From the NCBI GenBank assembly GCA_008933995.1, contig WARS01000014.1, forward strand, positions 8,913,192 to 8,977,191: DNA of 64,000 nucleotides, written 5' to 3'. Under the pieces are notes generated by a model that ran no database searches, was not told where the DNA came from, and was given only the letters and a program-made list of their open reading frames with translations. Source of the DNA: Datnioides undecimradiatus (Eukaryota > Chordata > Actinopteri > Lobotiformes > Datnioididae). The position numbers were made by a program, and so were the translations under genes. This document shows positions 10,341 to 22,340 of the stretch, in pieces (within the stretch, counting starts at the first letter, position 1; every line of letters starts with the position of its first letter).

Positions 10341-13300
10341 CCCAATCACAACACAACTTCCTCAAATTAAATGTAATTGATATACTCTTTAATATAAGTG
10401 AGATGGCAGTTTTTGACTTGCACAGACAGTTGGAGACCTTAAGGCCACTGTGTGTGTAATATGAAAACTTCTGGCTTTGGGTCCAGACAGCGGTGGTTTT
10501 AACAGGCCGCTGTGGCAGGCAGCAGCAGACGCAAACAAAGGCTAATAAAGCATTTGGAATAATTTGAAAGCTACATTCAAGGAAAACCAGTGCCTACGCC
10601 GGCTTTAGGGCTGCAGCCCTGTTCGCAGTAAACACCGAGGCACTGACAAGTGGCAGCAGATCATAGGGCTAATTGGATGGCAGCCTTCAAGTTCCCCTCT
10701 AAATCTGCACAGACTGTACAGATTGCGTTTCCACTCGGCTGACTCCTGCTGATACCTGGCCACCATTAAAGGTTAGCAGGCAGATCCGGTCACATCCATT
10801 AACATTGCATGCTATGTGCATTAACACCTTGAATTAACATGCTTTTTTTTTTTTTTTTTTTTACCTTGTCTGGATAGTTTTTCCAGAGGAGGGATCACAT
10901 TTAAATACCATGTGAACATAGGGTCAACATGAGTGTGGCGTTATACAACCTTTAGTATTTACATACATGACTTTATGTAGGTAGGTAAGATTTGGTGGTT
11001 TTAACCCAAGTTAAACTGTTGATGCAGTTAGTGTTAGCATCATATGAGATAAAGACATATACTTTATACATTCCAGTCAAAATCCTATTAAAAAGTGAAA
11101 AGTCTTCACATTCTCCTTAAGTCTGATCGTCACTTTCCACAGTGCAGTAGCTGTGCTTGAGCTCCACTTCCACTGAGAGGTGGAGAAAGGTAAAGTGGAT
11201 GTGACAGATCATGAATCAGTAAGTTAAACTGTGCCTTCCCATCTGGAACTACAAATCCTTTATTAACCATTTAACACGCATCTGAATGCACAAGGGAAAA
11301 GGGTTCATACGTCGTGCTAGAACATGATAGTTCAGAAGCATACACACACACACAGTGAGTCATCAATGCTAAATTATACTCAGCACATTATGCTGTAATG
11401 GAACAAGATGGAGAACTAACAGTTCTTCCTCTCTACTCACTGAATGATAAATGACAGTGTACAGTGAACACTGTAGTTTGATAAATGAGGGGAAAGAAGC
11501 AGGTGAAGTCATATTACAGAATGTGAAGCAGCCTGTGAGAACAGCTACATCCTCGTCCTTATTGGTGGCGAAGTCATCAATGAACAGGAAAGATGGAATT
11601 GTATGACTGCAATGCAATCCTTACGAACAACTACAACAACTACCAGCTGGCTTAAATGGGTTTTTTAGCTTCTTAGTGCTATAGCACTAAATGTGTTTCA
11701 GGAATCCTGTTTCTTAAATGTGCAGACATTCAGCATGCTACAGATCTGAGTTCAGTCACAGACAGAACTGGTACACAAACTAACTCACAGATGCTCTCAA
11801 ACACAGCTGGTGCCCTCAGTCCGTCAAGCAAGTTCAAATTAATTGCTGTACATACTGATACGTGATGTCAGACATATGGCATTATATATCCATGAAAACT
11901 GGGCGTTTCTTCAACTCACAGCAACTTGGTTACATGTTGATTGATTTCCAATTAAACCCCAGACTTTAACAAACTTTATCTTCCCTCATTTGACCAAAAT
12001 GATCTTGCTCTGTGAAATATTATTATTACATATATATTAAAAATAAGATTTTAGCCTTTCATATTCACTTCATCACAGTAAAAGCCCATGCAGGTCAGGT
12101 GGATCTAAATTTTGATGAAAATCGATGCAACTGCAGATGCAAGTGGGCTTAGCCTAGTCCTCTTATACCGTGCTGCAATCTGGATAACAGTCTGGAGTAA
12201 TATGAATACATTATTAGCAGGAGGAATATATTATGAGCAGGTGGAGTTGGGGAGAGGCTTCAGTAATGGCTGAAAAGCAGCTCCTCTCATCCTCTTTAAA
12301 AGCAGTAGGCACTTTCCTAATGAGCAGGGAGGAGAGTCCAGGCCGGCTTCTCCTCACACAAGATTGCTCCTGTCCAAAGGCACACAGCTGCAAAGTGCTA
12401 ATATACAGGATTCCAAATGTACACAACTGTGAATATGAGTAGATATTGTAACCTGCCCAGGGTGTGTCAGTGCATGCTGGGTCTTGGCTAATGGATGTTC
12501 ATTTTGGTCAGAAATGCATGGGGGCCAACGGTTTTCGGAAACTATACAATAGCATTGACATTTTCAATGTTTTAAATGTACCATACATTCCATCCATGCA
12601 AAGTGCTAGACAAAGCATGCACGCCGCAGAGCTTAATTGCACACCAAACACACGTAACAGCGTCCAACCTTGGCACCGAGCGACATGTTATCTTCTCATT
12701 ATCGTCCATGTTCCTGTTTTCCTGTCTCTGCTCATTTACATGGACAGCGACAAGAATGCCGCCGCATTCCCGAGCTGGTCTCGAGCCAGAGTAACGCGAT
12801 GTAAATGAAAATGTAAAGAGAAGTTTAGGGGAGGGACGGAGACACAGGAGGGGAGCTGGGTGCGAGGTCAGTGAGGGGTCGAAGCTGAACACACGCTGAG
12901 AAACACGCGAAGAACTGAGTTTGCTCTCAAAACATTTTCGCTCAAATTACGTTGTTTGTTTCATCTGTTACTATTGTGAAATGAGGAGAAATGGAAATGG
13001 AAGTGTAGAAAAAAACTATATTGCTTCAAGTTGAACTGCATTTGATTCATGTGTGCTGTTATTTCACCCTTTAGTCCGACTTTTTCTTAAAATAGACACT
13101 TAAAACTTATATTGGTTGTGTTTTATGGCGTTAGATTTAAACGCTCATGATGGTGACTGTCACCAGTCTACCTTAACCTCTTTCTTGAACGTAAAATCTT
13201 CACAAAATTTATATCATTTTATTTCCAAGTCGAGTCTACTTCTGGCAGAAAATGAAAGGTGCTAGGTATCCAGCTGGCAGCTTATTATGAAGGGTCAGGT

Positions 13301-16300
13301 TGTTATATACAGTGTGTAAGAGATGTGAGGAGCGGCTTGCACAGGTTTTGTGTTTGCCGTGAAAAGTAGGGCAGCTGGAATGAGCTGACTTCCACAACTA
13401 ATTCAAAGTTCCATCGCGGCCCATAGCTTGCTGGTCCAAAACCACTGCCAGCTGATTAATGCAATGTTTTCTTTCCCAATCCCTTGCCCCACTTTCTTTC
13501 TTTATTTCATTTCTCTTTATTCCCCGGAGGCAATCAGTGTTTCATCCGCTGCCAGATTCCACGTTGCTTTCTAGAAATATATTTTTGCAATGAGAGAAAA
13601 AGGAAAAGACGCCGTAGCCCAAAGCGTCGACTCATTCAGATAAGCAAGACGCATCATCACCTCCACTGTACGCACATCATCAGAGCGACATACGGCCTGT
13701 GTGACGGAGGATGGCTGCCATTATCCACTGCGGATTGAGCCCGGCAACAACCACGCGACACAACACAGCGTTTGACACTTTTAGTGCTTTTATCACATTT
13801 GCAGCTATGCCTTTGTGGTAAGCATATAAGCACAAATGGGTTAAAGCGAAACCCAATCATTTATCCATCGTTACTGTTCAGCACTATCGCAGGAACGACA
13901 CAGGGAAAAGCATCGCTGGCAAATTATTCCAGTCTGAACCCTGGAAACCTCGCTTAAGGCTACTGGTGTCTGTTAAATCTGACCACAGTTCAAACGGTGT
14001 AATAGGATCAGCATGAGAGGCATCTCTCCACTGATAATACAGACGGTTCAACTCGCTTTAATCAGTCTCTCTGTTTCCATAACTCTTTTGTTCCCTCTTC
14101 TCCAGCTCCTCTCATGATTATTTTCTCTCTGGCCGGCGTTTTATATCGAACCCAACAGGGAAGGAAGAACACATTTCTGTGTTTATTGGCGCAGATTTAT
14201 TGTCTCTGAGACAACAAAGGCGCTTAACAACGTTTGCTGCATTTGTTCTTCATGTCTAGCTTTTTGTAATTTGGTTGAGGAAGCAATATGTTTTAAATCA
14301 TGTTGTATGGAGTGGAGTCCACTAACTTTGTCATCACTTTTTCTGTCCATTCTGATGTTATCCTCCCAAATCTGGACGGTGACCACCATGTGTTATAACA
14401 GAGGAAGACGGCATTCCAGTCTTAGGCCTAAGACTTAATCCCTTATTTAGTTTTGGTCCAGTTCCACTGCTCACTGAAACCTCTTTACCAGCAGCTGCAC
14501 TAGCTAGTAAACATAGTGGAAGCATTATTAGGGGGGGTCAGAGGATGCAATATTGAACCTAAAATATAATAATAAATAATAAAAGCTTGTTGACTGGAAG
14601 CAAAACTTGAGATAAGAGCTAATGTTCACTGTAAAGTTGAGATGAAATGACACTTCCTCTCTTTTGAAACAAAACATGACGTGTTACACGAGCTAGAATC
14701 AGACCGTTTCAATTTGACACCCAACCACCAATCACCCGACAGCTTTTAGCAGCACAGTGCTAGGATTCATGAGTTAGCTACCCAACAACATCGCGCAACA
14801 TGCATCCTCAAACCCTGTTGAGGCAGAGAACACCTGAGTCTTGAGTCAATAATCCAACTCTGAATCACAGTGAGTTTTAATGTTTCTCCTGAATGCTCTA
14901 CTTTTAAACATTTACATCAAATTATGTCACGCCTTCCTGTTCACATCATGGTACAGAAGATACTCCATTTCATCTGGACCTCAAGGAAGGAATAATTAAA
15001 CCTAAGCACAAAGGTTAAGAAGGATGACATGCTGTCTTCCCAGCTTGTGAGGCTCTTACATTATTATCTGTTTTTAAAAGTTTAATGTTTTATTGGTATT
15101 AACAACAAAAGTATTGTAAAAAGTAACTCACTGTAAACACCATAGGAGACTTTTTTGTTTGTCTCCTGCTTGTGATCCCATTTAACCCAGTGTCTTTAAA
15201 GCAACTTGACTCAACGTGCACATTCCCACAAGGCTAACCCTCTGGGCAGAGATGGGGGGGGGGTTAATACATCCAGCTCCCATTTATAGAACGTCTTTCT
15301 GAAAACTTAAGCAAGAGACAGAAAAGAACAAGACCTCGGATAAAAAAACGCTGTTTAAAAGAGATCAGATCAAATTCCCCTCTCTGTTTCAACCTCTCCT
15401 TCTCACACCTTATCTGAGGGAAGAGCGCGTTTGACTATTTTCCTCCCACTGTCTGACAGTCCACATTTGACATGCAGACAGACAGGAGACACTTCAACAG
15501 AACAAATTGGTCTCAGTGCTGTGCTGGATCAATTTGAATCAACAGTCTGGCAGGGCTTCTGGAGCCTTGCTCAATCTTTTAAAGTACAGGGATAACAGCA
15601 AATCCCAGATTTTATAAAATAATACTAATATTTAATAGAAATGCTACAGTGGAAGAAGGCGTTTCTACCTCTGCAGAGCTCTGGCCTCCTGACTGCATGT
15701 GAAACAGTGAACAATTTAATTTGTCTTCACTTCCCCTTTGCACCCGAGTGACAGTTAAAAGAACAAGGGGCAAAGCAGAGGGTTTCATTTTAAAAATGCA
15801 TTTGCTCTTGACCAGACCTGCTGATTATATCAAATCCTAATGTAAAATAAATAAATGAAGTGAAGTCATTAATCTATTTTAGTGCCATAAACAGTCTGAA
15901 ATATTCCAAATATAGCATGTTTACTTATATTAATCCCTCTGTCCTGAGAGTTAATCCTCAGAAAATGATCCGCAATCACTGGGCGCTCTTGAAGCCCTTC
16001 TCGTTGCTGACTCACTCCTTTGTCCCTTGCAGCGCTGAAAGTTAGCAGAGTAGTGCAGCTACACTTGACTGAGTGACGATCCATAGGTGCAGCCACTTTA
16101 GTAACTGGAATAATAATGGAATTGTGAAAGCAATGAAAAACACAAAGATCAGATTGTTGAAATAAGGCGACAAATATTGTTTGATGGAATGCTCATTATG
16201 TCCAACAGGAACCGCACAGATGCTGAACAGTCTCACAGGTATTACTGTATGGAAATGTTTATTATTTAATCATATATAATGGCATTGCATCAGTAGTCAT

Positions 16301-17574
16301 GCATATTAAAAATAAACAGTTTTCTAATCATGACAAATTTTCCATAAAGACTGTTAATGAACCTGGATGTCCACTGATATACAATGTAAACATACTCAAG
16401 TGACCTCATACCTGTGCTTTTGGTCACGCTGAAGACGGTGTATACATAAAATATCAAATGGCTATGAAATGATGTAGGCATTGGGAAAGTAAGACATACT
16501 ACAGATCAGTATCATAATCATATTTTCTCTAAGTTCGTCAGACAAGCAGCTCAATCCCAGACAGTTTTTGCCTTTGGCCTGATTACATCAACATTTAAAA
16601 AAAAAAAAAAAAGGGATCTGAGCTTGAGGATTTGCAACACACTGTAAAACCTAACCCCAAGAACCAGTTCTCAAACAAGACATCTGAAAAACACCGAAAC
16701 GAAGGGGAAGGCAGGCAATGATGACAATTCCAAAAAGTAAAGAAACTGGCATAGATGGAATCATATTTGAAGTTCAATGTGCGCTGAATGAGGTTAAAGT
16801 GTCAATATAACTGTATTCACCAATAAGTGAAGCATCCTTTCATTCACTGATTCTACCAGGCACTGCTATGTGACTTCCTGCATGTGACACAGTTGAATTC
16901 CAGTTCCATAGAATTGAGTTTTATTTGCATGGTGCCGAATTACAATCAAGGTTATCCTTTGGTACTGTACATATACAACAGGTCAACAGTTCCCATCAAG
17001 AGCAAACACTTGGCAACAGCAGCAAGGAAGAACTTTCTTTAACAGGCAGAGACCTTGACCAGAGCCTGGCACTAGGCGGCCATCTGCCTTGTCATGGGCA
17101 AGGACAAAGAGACGGTGAAGAGAGAGAAAGAGACAGAGAGAGAGCACACAGCAGCACAGTACAAGTTCTACGTAGAATGTAATTACAGATAAATTGACAC
17201 ATGGCTTCGTGCCCCCAAGCAGGAGCATTCAGAAGTTGACCTTCTGGGCTGCCAGATCTTGACATCTTTGGATTTTGTTAATTTGGTTATTATCATTGAT
17301 TTCTGTGCTCTCCCCATGCATCATTGAACTTTGGCTAGCAGGCTATGTAGATAAATTTTTTCTGTTTTTAGGGAGTCTGCACATGGTATGGTTTTCAGGA
17401 CAGTTTTCTTTGTTGTGTGGAGTGGTGAGCTGCCACCGGGGCACCTCTGGAACAGCCCTCTTACTAGAAATGCCATGATGAGCTTCTCACATTTGAGCCT
17501 TTGCTGGATCGATTCTTTAGGAAAACACTGGGTGAAACTAAGGTGTCAGTTCAAGTGTAAGGGTTGAATGAAGG
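10341..17574. other. Anonymous region
   Basis: No gene was found. It contains a 20-T run (10843-10862), a short G run near 15255, an A run (16597-16612) and a 77-bp segment bounded by a 10-bp inverted repeat at 12732-12808. CpG-bearing patches at about 12620-12910 and 13500-13760 have no splice or start context. The rest is AT-rich and shows no recognised repeat. Confidence 0.4.
10843..10862 (+). repeat. Poly(T) run
   Basis: Twenty consecutive T residues. It may be the reverse complement of a retroposon tail, but no element was recognised beside it. Confidence 0.9.
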
Positions 17575-18170
17575 TAAAGGTGCAATATGTGAGGAGTGTG
17601 GCTTAACACATTTAAAAGCAAACGTTTTGATCTGTCACATCTGTGTTGTGCAGTGATATCTACTGAAGTTTGCATGATACCCAGCTCATCCCAGCTCCCT
17701 TTGTCTTGTTTACCACTTTCTACTTCAGGAAATGCTATTATAATCATACAGTTATGCAACTATAATATAATTAGACAATTGTATTACATCCCCTAATTAA
17801 TAAATGAAACCATGATTTAGACAGTTTGATCAGAAAATATTCAGGCTCTACGCTCACTGCAGCCTCTCTGATGCCTGATCTCCATCTCTCTCCACTCCTG
17901 CTGAGGAGCATCTACCTATGTAACCTATAATGTCCTCTGTGGAAACCTTGATGATATCATCAGGGTAAAATCTGACGTAGACCCAATCAGAGACAATCTG
18001 ATGACATCATCTGGGTTATGTTCGACTGTGCTTGTGGCTCTAAACTCTAAAAAAAGCCTTTTGCTACAAAGTTGGGACACAGAGATTGCAGGGCCTGGGC
18101 GTTTCCCTGACAGGGAAGGTTTAATAAAAGATGCTCCTGAGTTGAATTGTGGGAATTGTAGTATTGTGTA
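17575..18170 (+). repeat. Anonymous percomorph repeat (AAAGGTGCAATATGT type)
   Basis: It starts with AAAGGTGCAATATGTGAGG, the usual beginning of a very common spiny-rayed-fish repeat. At its other end it contains CAGGGAAGGTTTAATAAAAG followed by ATGCTCCTGAGTTGAATTGTGGGAA, which I also recall from fish repeats. I infer one composite element of about 600 bp, though two adjacent repeats are possible. Near the right end is an ACTACAATTCCCAC-type motif on the minus strand. Confidence 0.5.
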
Positions 18171-19314
18171 CCTGGCTTAGCTTAGTTTCATTTCCAATAG
18201 ATGTTCGGACATGAAAAGAAAAACTGAAAGAAAAGTTGAGTCAAGTCATTCCTAACAAGAATCACAAAGTGTTTTACTGGAGTAACACGTTTATAATGTG
18301 ATTTCTGCCCGAATGTGCTGTGAAAGTATCTCACTTATCCACTGAATGCATTGCTTTCTAGCTGATTGTTCCATACACAGTCATATTTTCTATAAATAAT
18401 CTGAACAAGGTAGGCAGCTCCACGACACCCTCTGATTCAGGACTTACAATTTGGGCTGTAAAAATAAAAATATCAGCCTGTGACTTGTGAGGCTGAACTG
18501 TAGTTTTGATCAGAGGACTGGGACCGGCTGTCTTCACGCCTTCCGTGACCCTGAACTGGTATGAGGCGGAATCGAATACGAGATGTGAGCATGGCTGTTT
18601 TGATCATATCCTGGATCCCAGTCTTAGTTTCTGTGCAGTGCTTTGCAATACAGTATGTAACACTAACAATCACCCTTGGGTAGGAAGTATAATCCTCTGC
18701 CAATGTACTGCATTTAAAAAAACACAAGACAATAGTATGAAAATAAAAAACATAACTTTTGATTGTTTATTTCAAATGACTGCAAAGCTCACGCAGGTTT
18801 CTGTTCTCTTCAAACAAGGGGAAGAAACGCCAGCGCAAACTGCATTATAGCTTTATTTCAAATAATGCAATATGTCTCATAAAAGCCTGGCTCTATTCAT
18901 GTTCATGTCGGTTATATACACTGTATTGATTCTGAATTAATGTTGATGAGCACTCATGAGTATGCATTGAGAGCACTGCTGCTTCAAACATCAGTGGCCT
19001 CAAAAGATGTTGACTTGAAGGGCAGCTGCAAATTTTTATGTATAATGTTGAGTGTTCCTATCAAGAGGTGTATGGAAACTGTTGTGTTGTGTCTTCTGTG
19101 GTTCTCCTTGAAGCCTGAGATAAACCCGGCAGTGTCATGGTGATGTCATGCAAATGCATATATAGAAATCTTTAATGGAAAGTCTGCTTTAAACTGGGGC
19201 AGAGATTCTTGAAAGAGGTGGACATTTACTAGGGAAGAAAGCAACAAACTTGGAGTTTGGTCCAAATGAAGCAGGTCGACGCCACCCTTATATCTGTACG
19301 TTATATATGAAGCT
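18171..19314. other. Anonymous region
   Basis: No supported gene. A 114-codon frame at 18506-18850 has no splice, promoter or family support. Confidence 0.4.
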
Positions 19315-19602
19315 AAGGTCTGAGCTGGATAGCTTAGCTTAGTTTGGTAAAATAAGTGAAAACAATGGGAATCATAGGCCCATAGGTCAAAGAAAAACAT
19401 CACCTACCACCATCTTCGCATTTGCTTAATGTGTACCAAACAGTAGTGTGAAAGCTGTATCCCCATCTCCTGCTAACCATCTCCTGGCTGTATCTTCATA
19501 TTTATCAGGCAGATATGGGAGTGGTATTGATCTTATCATCTCACTGACAGCAAGAAAGTAAACAAGTGTGTTTCCAAAAATGTCAAATCCCTCTATGACT
19601 TT
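19315..19602 (+). repeat. Anonymous teleost repeat (AGCTTAGCTTAG...GTGGTATTGATC type)
   Basis: It begins with GATAGCTTAGCTTAGTTTGG. It ends with GGGAGTGGTATTGATCTTAT, then CAGCAAGAAAGTAAACAAGT and TTTCCAAAAATGTCAAA. This order matches a well-known fish interspersed repeat (TAGCTTAGCATAAAGACTGG ... GAGTGGTATCGATCTTCTC ... CCCAAAATGTCAAACT). It is non-coding, and the copy is moderately diverged. Confidence 0.6.
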
Positions 19603-22009
19603 GCAAGTTTGCCAATTTCATAGAACTCCAGATCTCGATGCTCTAAGTGCACCCTTTGAACTTATGAAACAAAATGAGAGCTCACATTCAGGAAACAGGT
19701 GGTTGACTCTGTTTTTTTCTACCTTTGTACCATCAAATTGCACACACACATCTGAAATTGGTTAGTGCAGCAGGTACTGGTTGTGTTTGTCAGTATCCTG
19801 CGCTCTAACAAACCCAGGCCCTGCATTTGGAGAGGTAGACCGGCACTGATACAATCAGAGCAATTTTACATAAATTGCCTAGTGCAGTGCAGCAAAAGGG
19901 TAAATGAGGTGTAATTAAATAAAAGGGAAAACAACTATGTAAGGCAGTCGGTCTCATAAGCTAAAAAAGACTTTGCATGTCTCAAGTAAAAAGGTAACTC
20001 ATGTGTGCTTCATTGTTATCAGAATTCTTCTCAAGTGGAAAATCCCTTTATCCTCCATCTTTATTCAAATGGGTGCAACATACAGTGAAAACTACTACGG
20101 CTACCTCATGGGAATACCGCGCCACATGTTCCTTTTCAAAGCAACTGGAAGACTATGAGATGACACCAACAGATAGATTAAGACTGTATTGTCGGAGTTC
20201 CTCTCCATCTGTTCATAACCGCCTTTCTTTGCTGTTAAATCTCTATATTTCCATTGTTTACAGCATGAAAGAGGCCTGATTACCTCAAGGTCACAGCGAG
20301 CGCAAGAGAAGCGTGATATCAATGCTCCGCTGCTGCTGAAGCACAAGATGAGAGATCGGATCGCTGAGAGCAACTTATAAGGAAGAATGGCATATTGGAG
20401 GCATTTGGAGTTTATTCTAAATTCAGAACAATGTGCTGAAGGAGTCTTGAATGTTTGTTTCATAGGTTTCGCCGGTTTCTAATCCTGAGTAATGAGCTCT
20501 GGGGAAGCGGGCTGCTTTTCTCCTTGACATCTTCATACACGTACAGAAAGTACAGGCAGGCGAGCACATTCATATTGGCTTTACACATTCACACGTTTCT
20601 CCCTCGCCTCATCATACTGCAAAGAAGCAACCTCTCTCGCCCACTAACATATACACACACTCACAGTTTGATATTTTCTCCTAAGCAGCTTGTATAAAGA
20701 CAGTTCTGCCTGCCTTTCCTCTGTGACTCACTGTTACTTGGAGCTGCAACGAGGCAACTGTGTATCGGGGGTTTGTGTGTGCGTGTGCATGTGTGTGTAC
20801 GTGTGTGTGTGTGTGTGTGCAGCTACTTATGGAACAAACTTATGATGTTTCTCGCCCTTGCTCACGTCTGTGCTCGTCTCTAACATTGTCATAAAGTGAC
20901 CGGGAGGAAATCAGCTCCCATCCAACAGTGACACTAACCAAGACAAATGTCATACAGACAAACACACTAACACACACACCCCCCCCACACACTAGCACAC
21001 ATAGACACATTCATTTTTTATTGCAGAAATGATTTTGACGTAGTTCTGTGTACTTAACAGACATAAAAAACACATTATTCTATAACTATTAAAAAAAAAC
21101 ATGTATACATATATAAACATTTAAAAATGCAAAGAAAAAGATTAAATGCAGACAAAAATAGACTAATACAACACAAGCTGAACACATATAGCCCCTGCAG
21201 TGCGGTGATACATGTCATTTAATGCTCCGAGCACAAACAGGAAGCACTCCAGCACGGCACGCCAGCAGGCCCACACACCATATCAACACATAATAGTTGC
21301 TATATGTAAATCAACCATGTACAGTTAATCAGGTTGACAGTAAATGACGGCTGTACTGAAAATGTATCTTTTAAGAATGAAAAACGGACCCCCTGTAGCA
21401 CATGACGGAGGCTATGTTTGTTTGCAAATGACTGCAGCTTTTTGGATTCAGAACTGCTACGGTGGATTTTAAGGGAGATGGCCAAATAAAAAAGGTTTGC
21501 CACTTCTCTTTTGTCGTATTCACTATGTCATATTCATAGTGTTCCAAACACTCATTGCTCTTGCCAGCATTGCTACACATGAAAAGAAAGCCAGTACTAT
21601 AAGCATGTTCATCAGTTTATTTGCTAATCATGTTTTAAAATGACATACAACACTAATTGGAAAAACAAATGAATAATGAAAGTGTTCAGATTCAACGCTA
21701 CTAGTATGCAAACTCATGACCCCAGTTTCTGAGACCTCTATCTTATCAACATCATCAACACTTTTGTTAAAAACCTGTTGTATATGACTTGACATACGTA
21801 TTCTGCACTGTAAAACTTTTTTTTATTATTAATCCCCTCAAAAACGCCCAATGTATGTGATATCATAATATCATAGACAAAATTATATGGCAAAAAAAAA
21901 AATAAAAAGGGGGATATGTTAAAAGACACCTCAGTTCCAAAATATTTGAATTTTCTGGCTATTTTTTGATGTGTCTGGCTTTACAGGGTCAAGTCAGTCA
22001 GTATTTTAA
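19603..22009. other. Anonymous region with microsatellites
   Basis: No gene was found. It contains imperfect GT repeats at about 20774-20819 and an imperfect CA/C-run tract at about 20960-21000. The AT-rich stretch at 21040-21160 has no recognisable element. Confidence 0.4.
20774..20819 (+). repeat. Imperfect (GT)n microsatellite
   Basis: GT units interrupted by GC, AT and AC steps. The final ~18 bp are pure. Confidence 0.9.
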
Positions 22010-22340
22010 AAACAAAAAACAGCCACAAAGATGTGAAAAACAACTACAAACAGACAGAAAACAACCACAAAGAGGTGAAAAACAACTACAAAGACACAGA
22101 AAACAACCACAAAAATATGCAAAACAACTACAAAGCGGTAGAGTGGGTTGTCCACCCATTGTAAGACTGGTGGTTTGACCCCAAGTCGCTCCCGATGAGC
22201 TCCATTGTTGTTGTGTGAATGGTGAATGAGTGACTTTGTTTCCTTAGTTTTGTCCCTGATGTAAAAGCCAGAAGACTAGAGAGGTGCTATATAGAAAACA
22301 ACCACAAAGAGATAAAAGACAACTACAAAAGAACAAGAAT
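22010..22340 (+). repeat. 21-bp minisatellite with 42-bp alternation, split by a SINE fragment
   Basis: CAACYACAAA recurs exactly every 21 bp at 22041, 22062, 22083, 22104 and 22125, alternating CAACTACAAA and CAACCACAAA to give a 42-bp higher-order unit. The array is interrupted at about 22137-22293 by SINE-derived sequence. It resumes at 22299 and 22320 with the same 21-bp spacing and the correct alternate type. The plus-strand frame rich in Gln and Lys is simply this repeat translated. Confidence 0.85.
22137..22293 (+). mobile_element. SINE fragment inserted in the minisatellite
   Basis: The segment contains GGTAGAGTGGGTTGTCC, ACCCCAAGTCGCTCCCGATG, TGTGTGAATGGTGAATGAGT and GAAGACTAGAGAGGTGCTAT. 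This is the order found in a common percomorph tRNA-type SINE (ACCCCAAGTTGCTCCYGATG ... GTGTGAATGGGTGAATG ... AGACTAGAAAAGCGCTATATAA). The middle of the consensus is partly missing and the final CAGTCCATTTACC is absent, so the copy is truncated. Confidence 0.65.

Noticed and set aside
21966-22178. 70-codon Gln/Lys-rich frame resembling a low-complexity protein
   Set aside because: It is the translation of the 21-bp minisatellite. A 21-bp period keeps any frame open if no stop is in the unit.
22010-22340. Regularly spaced short repeats reminiscent of a CRISPR array
   Set aside because: The units are directly contiguous with no unique spacers, and the sequence is vertebrate in character.
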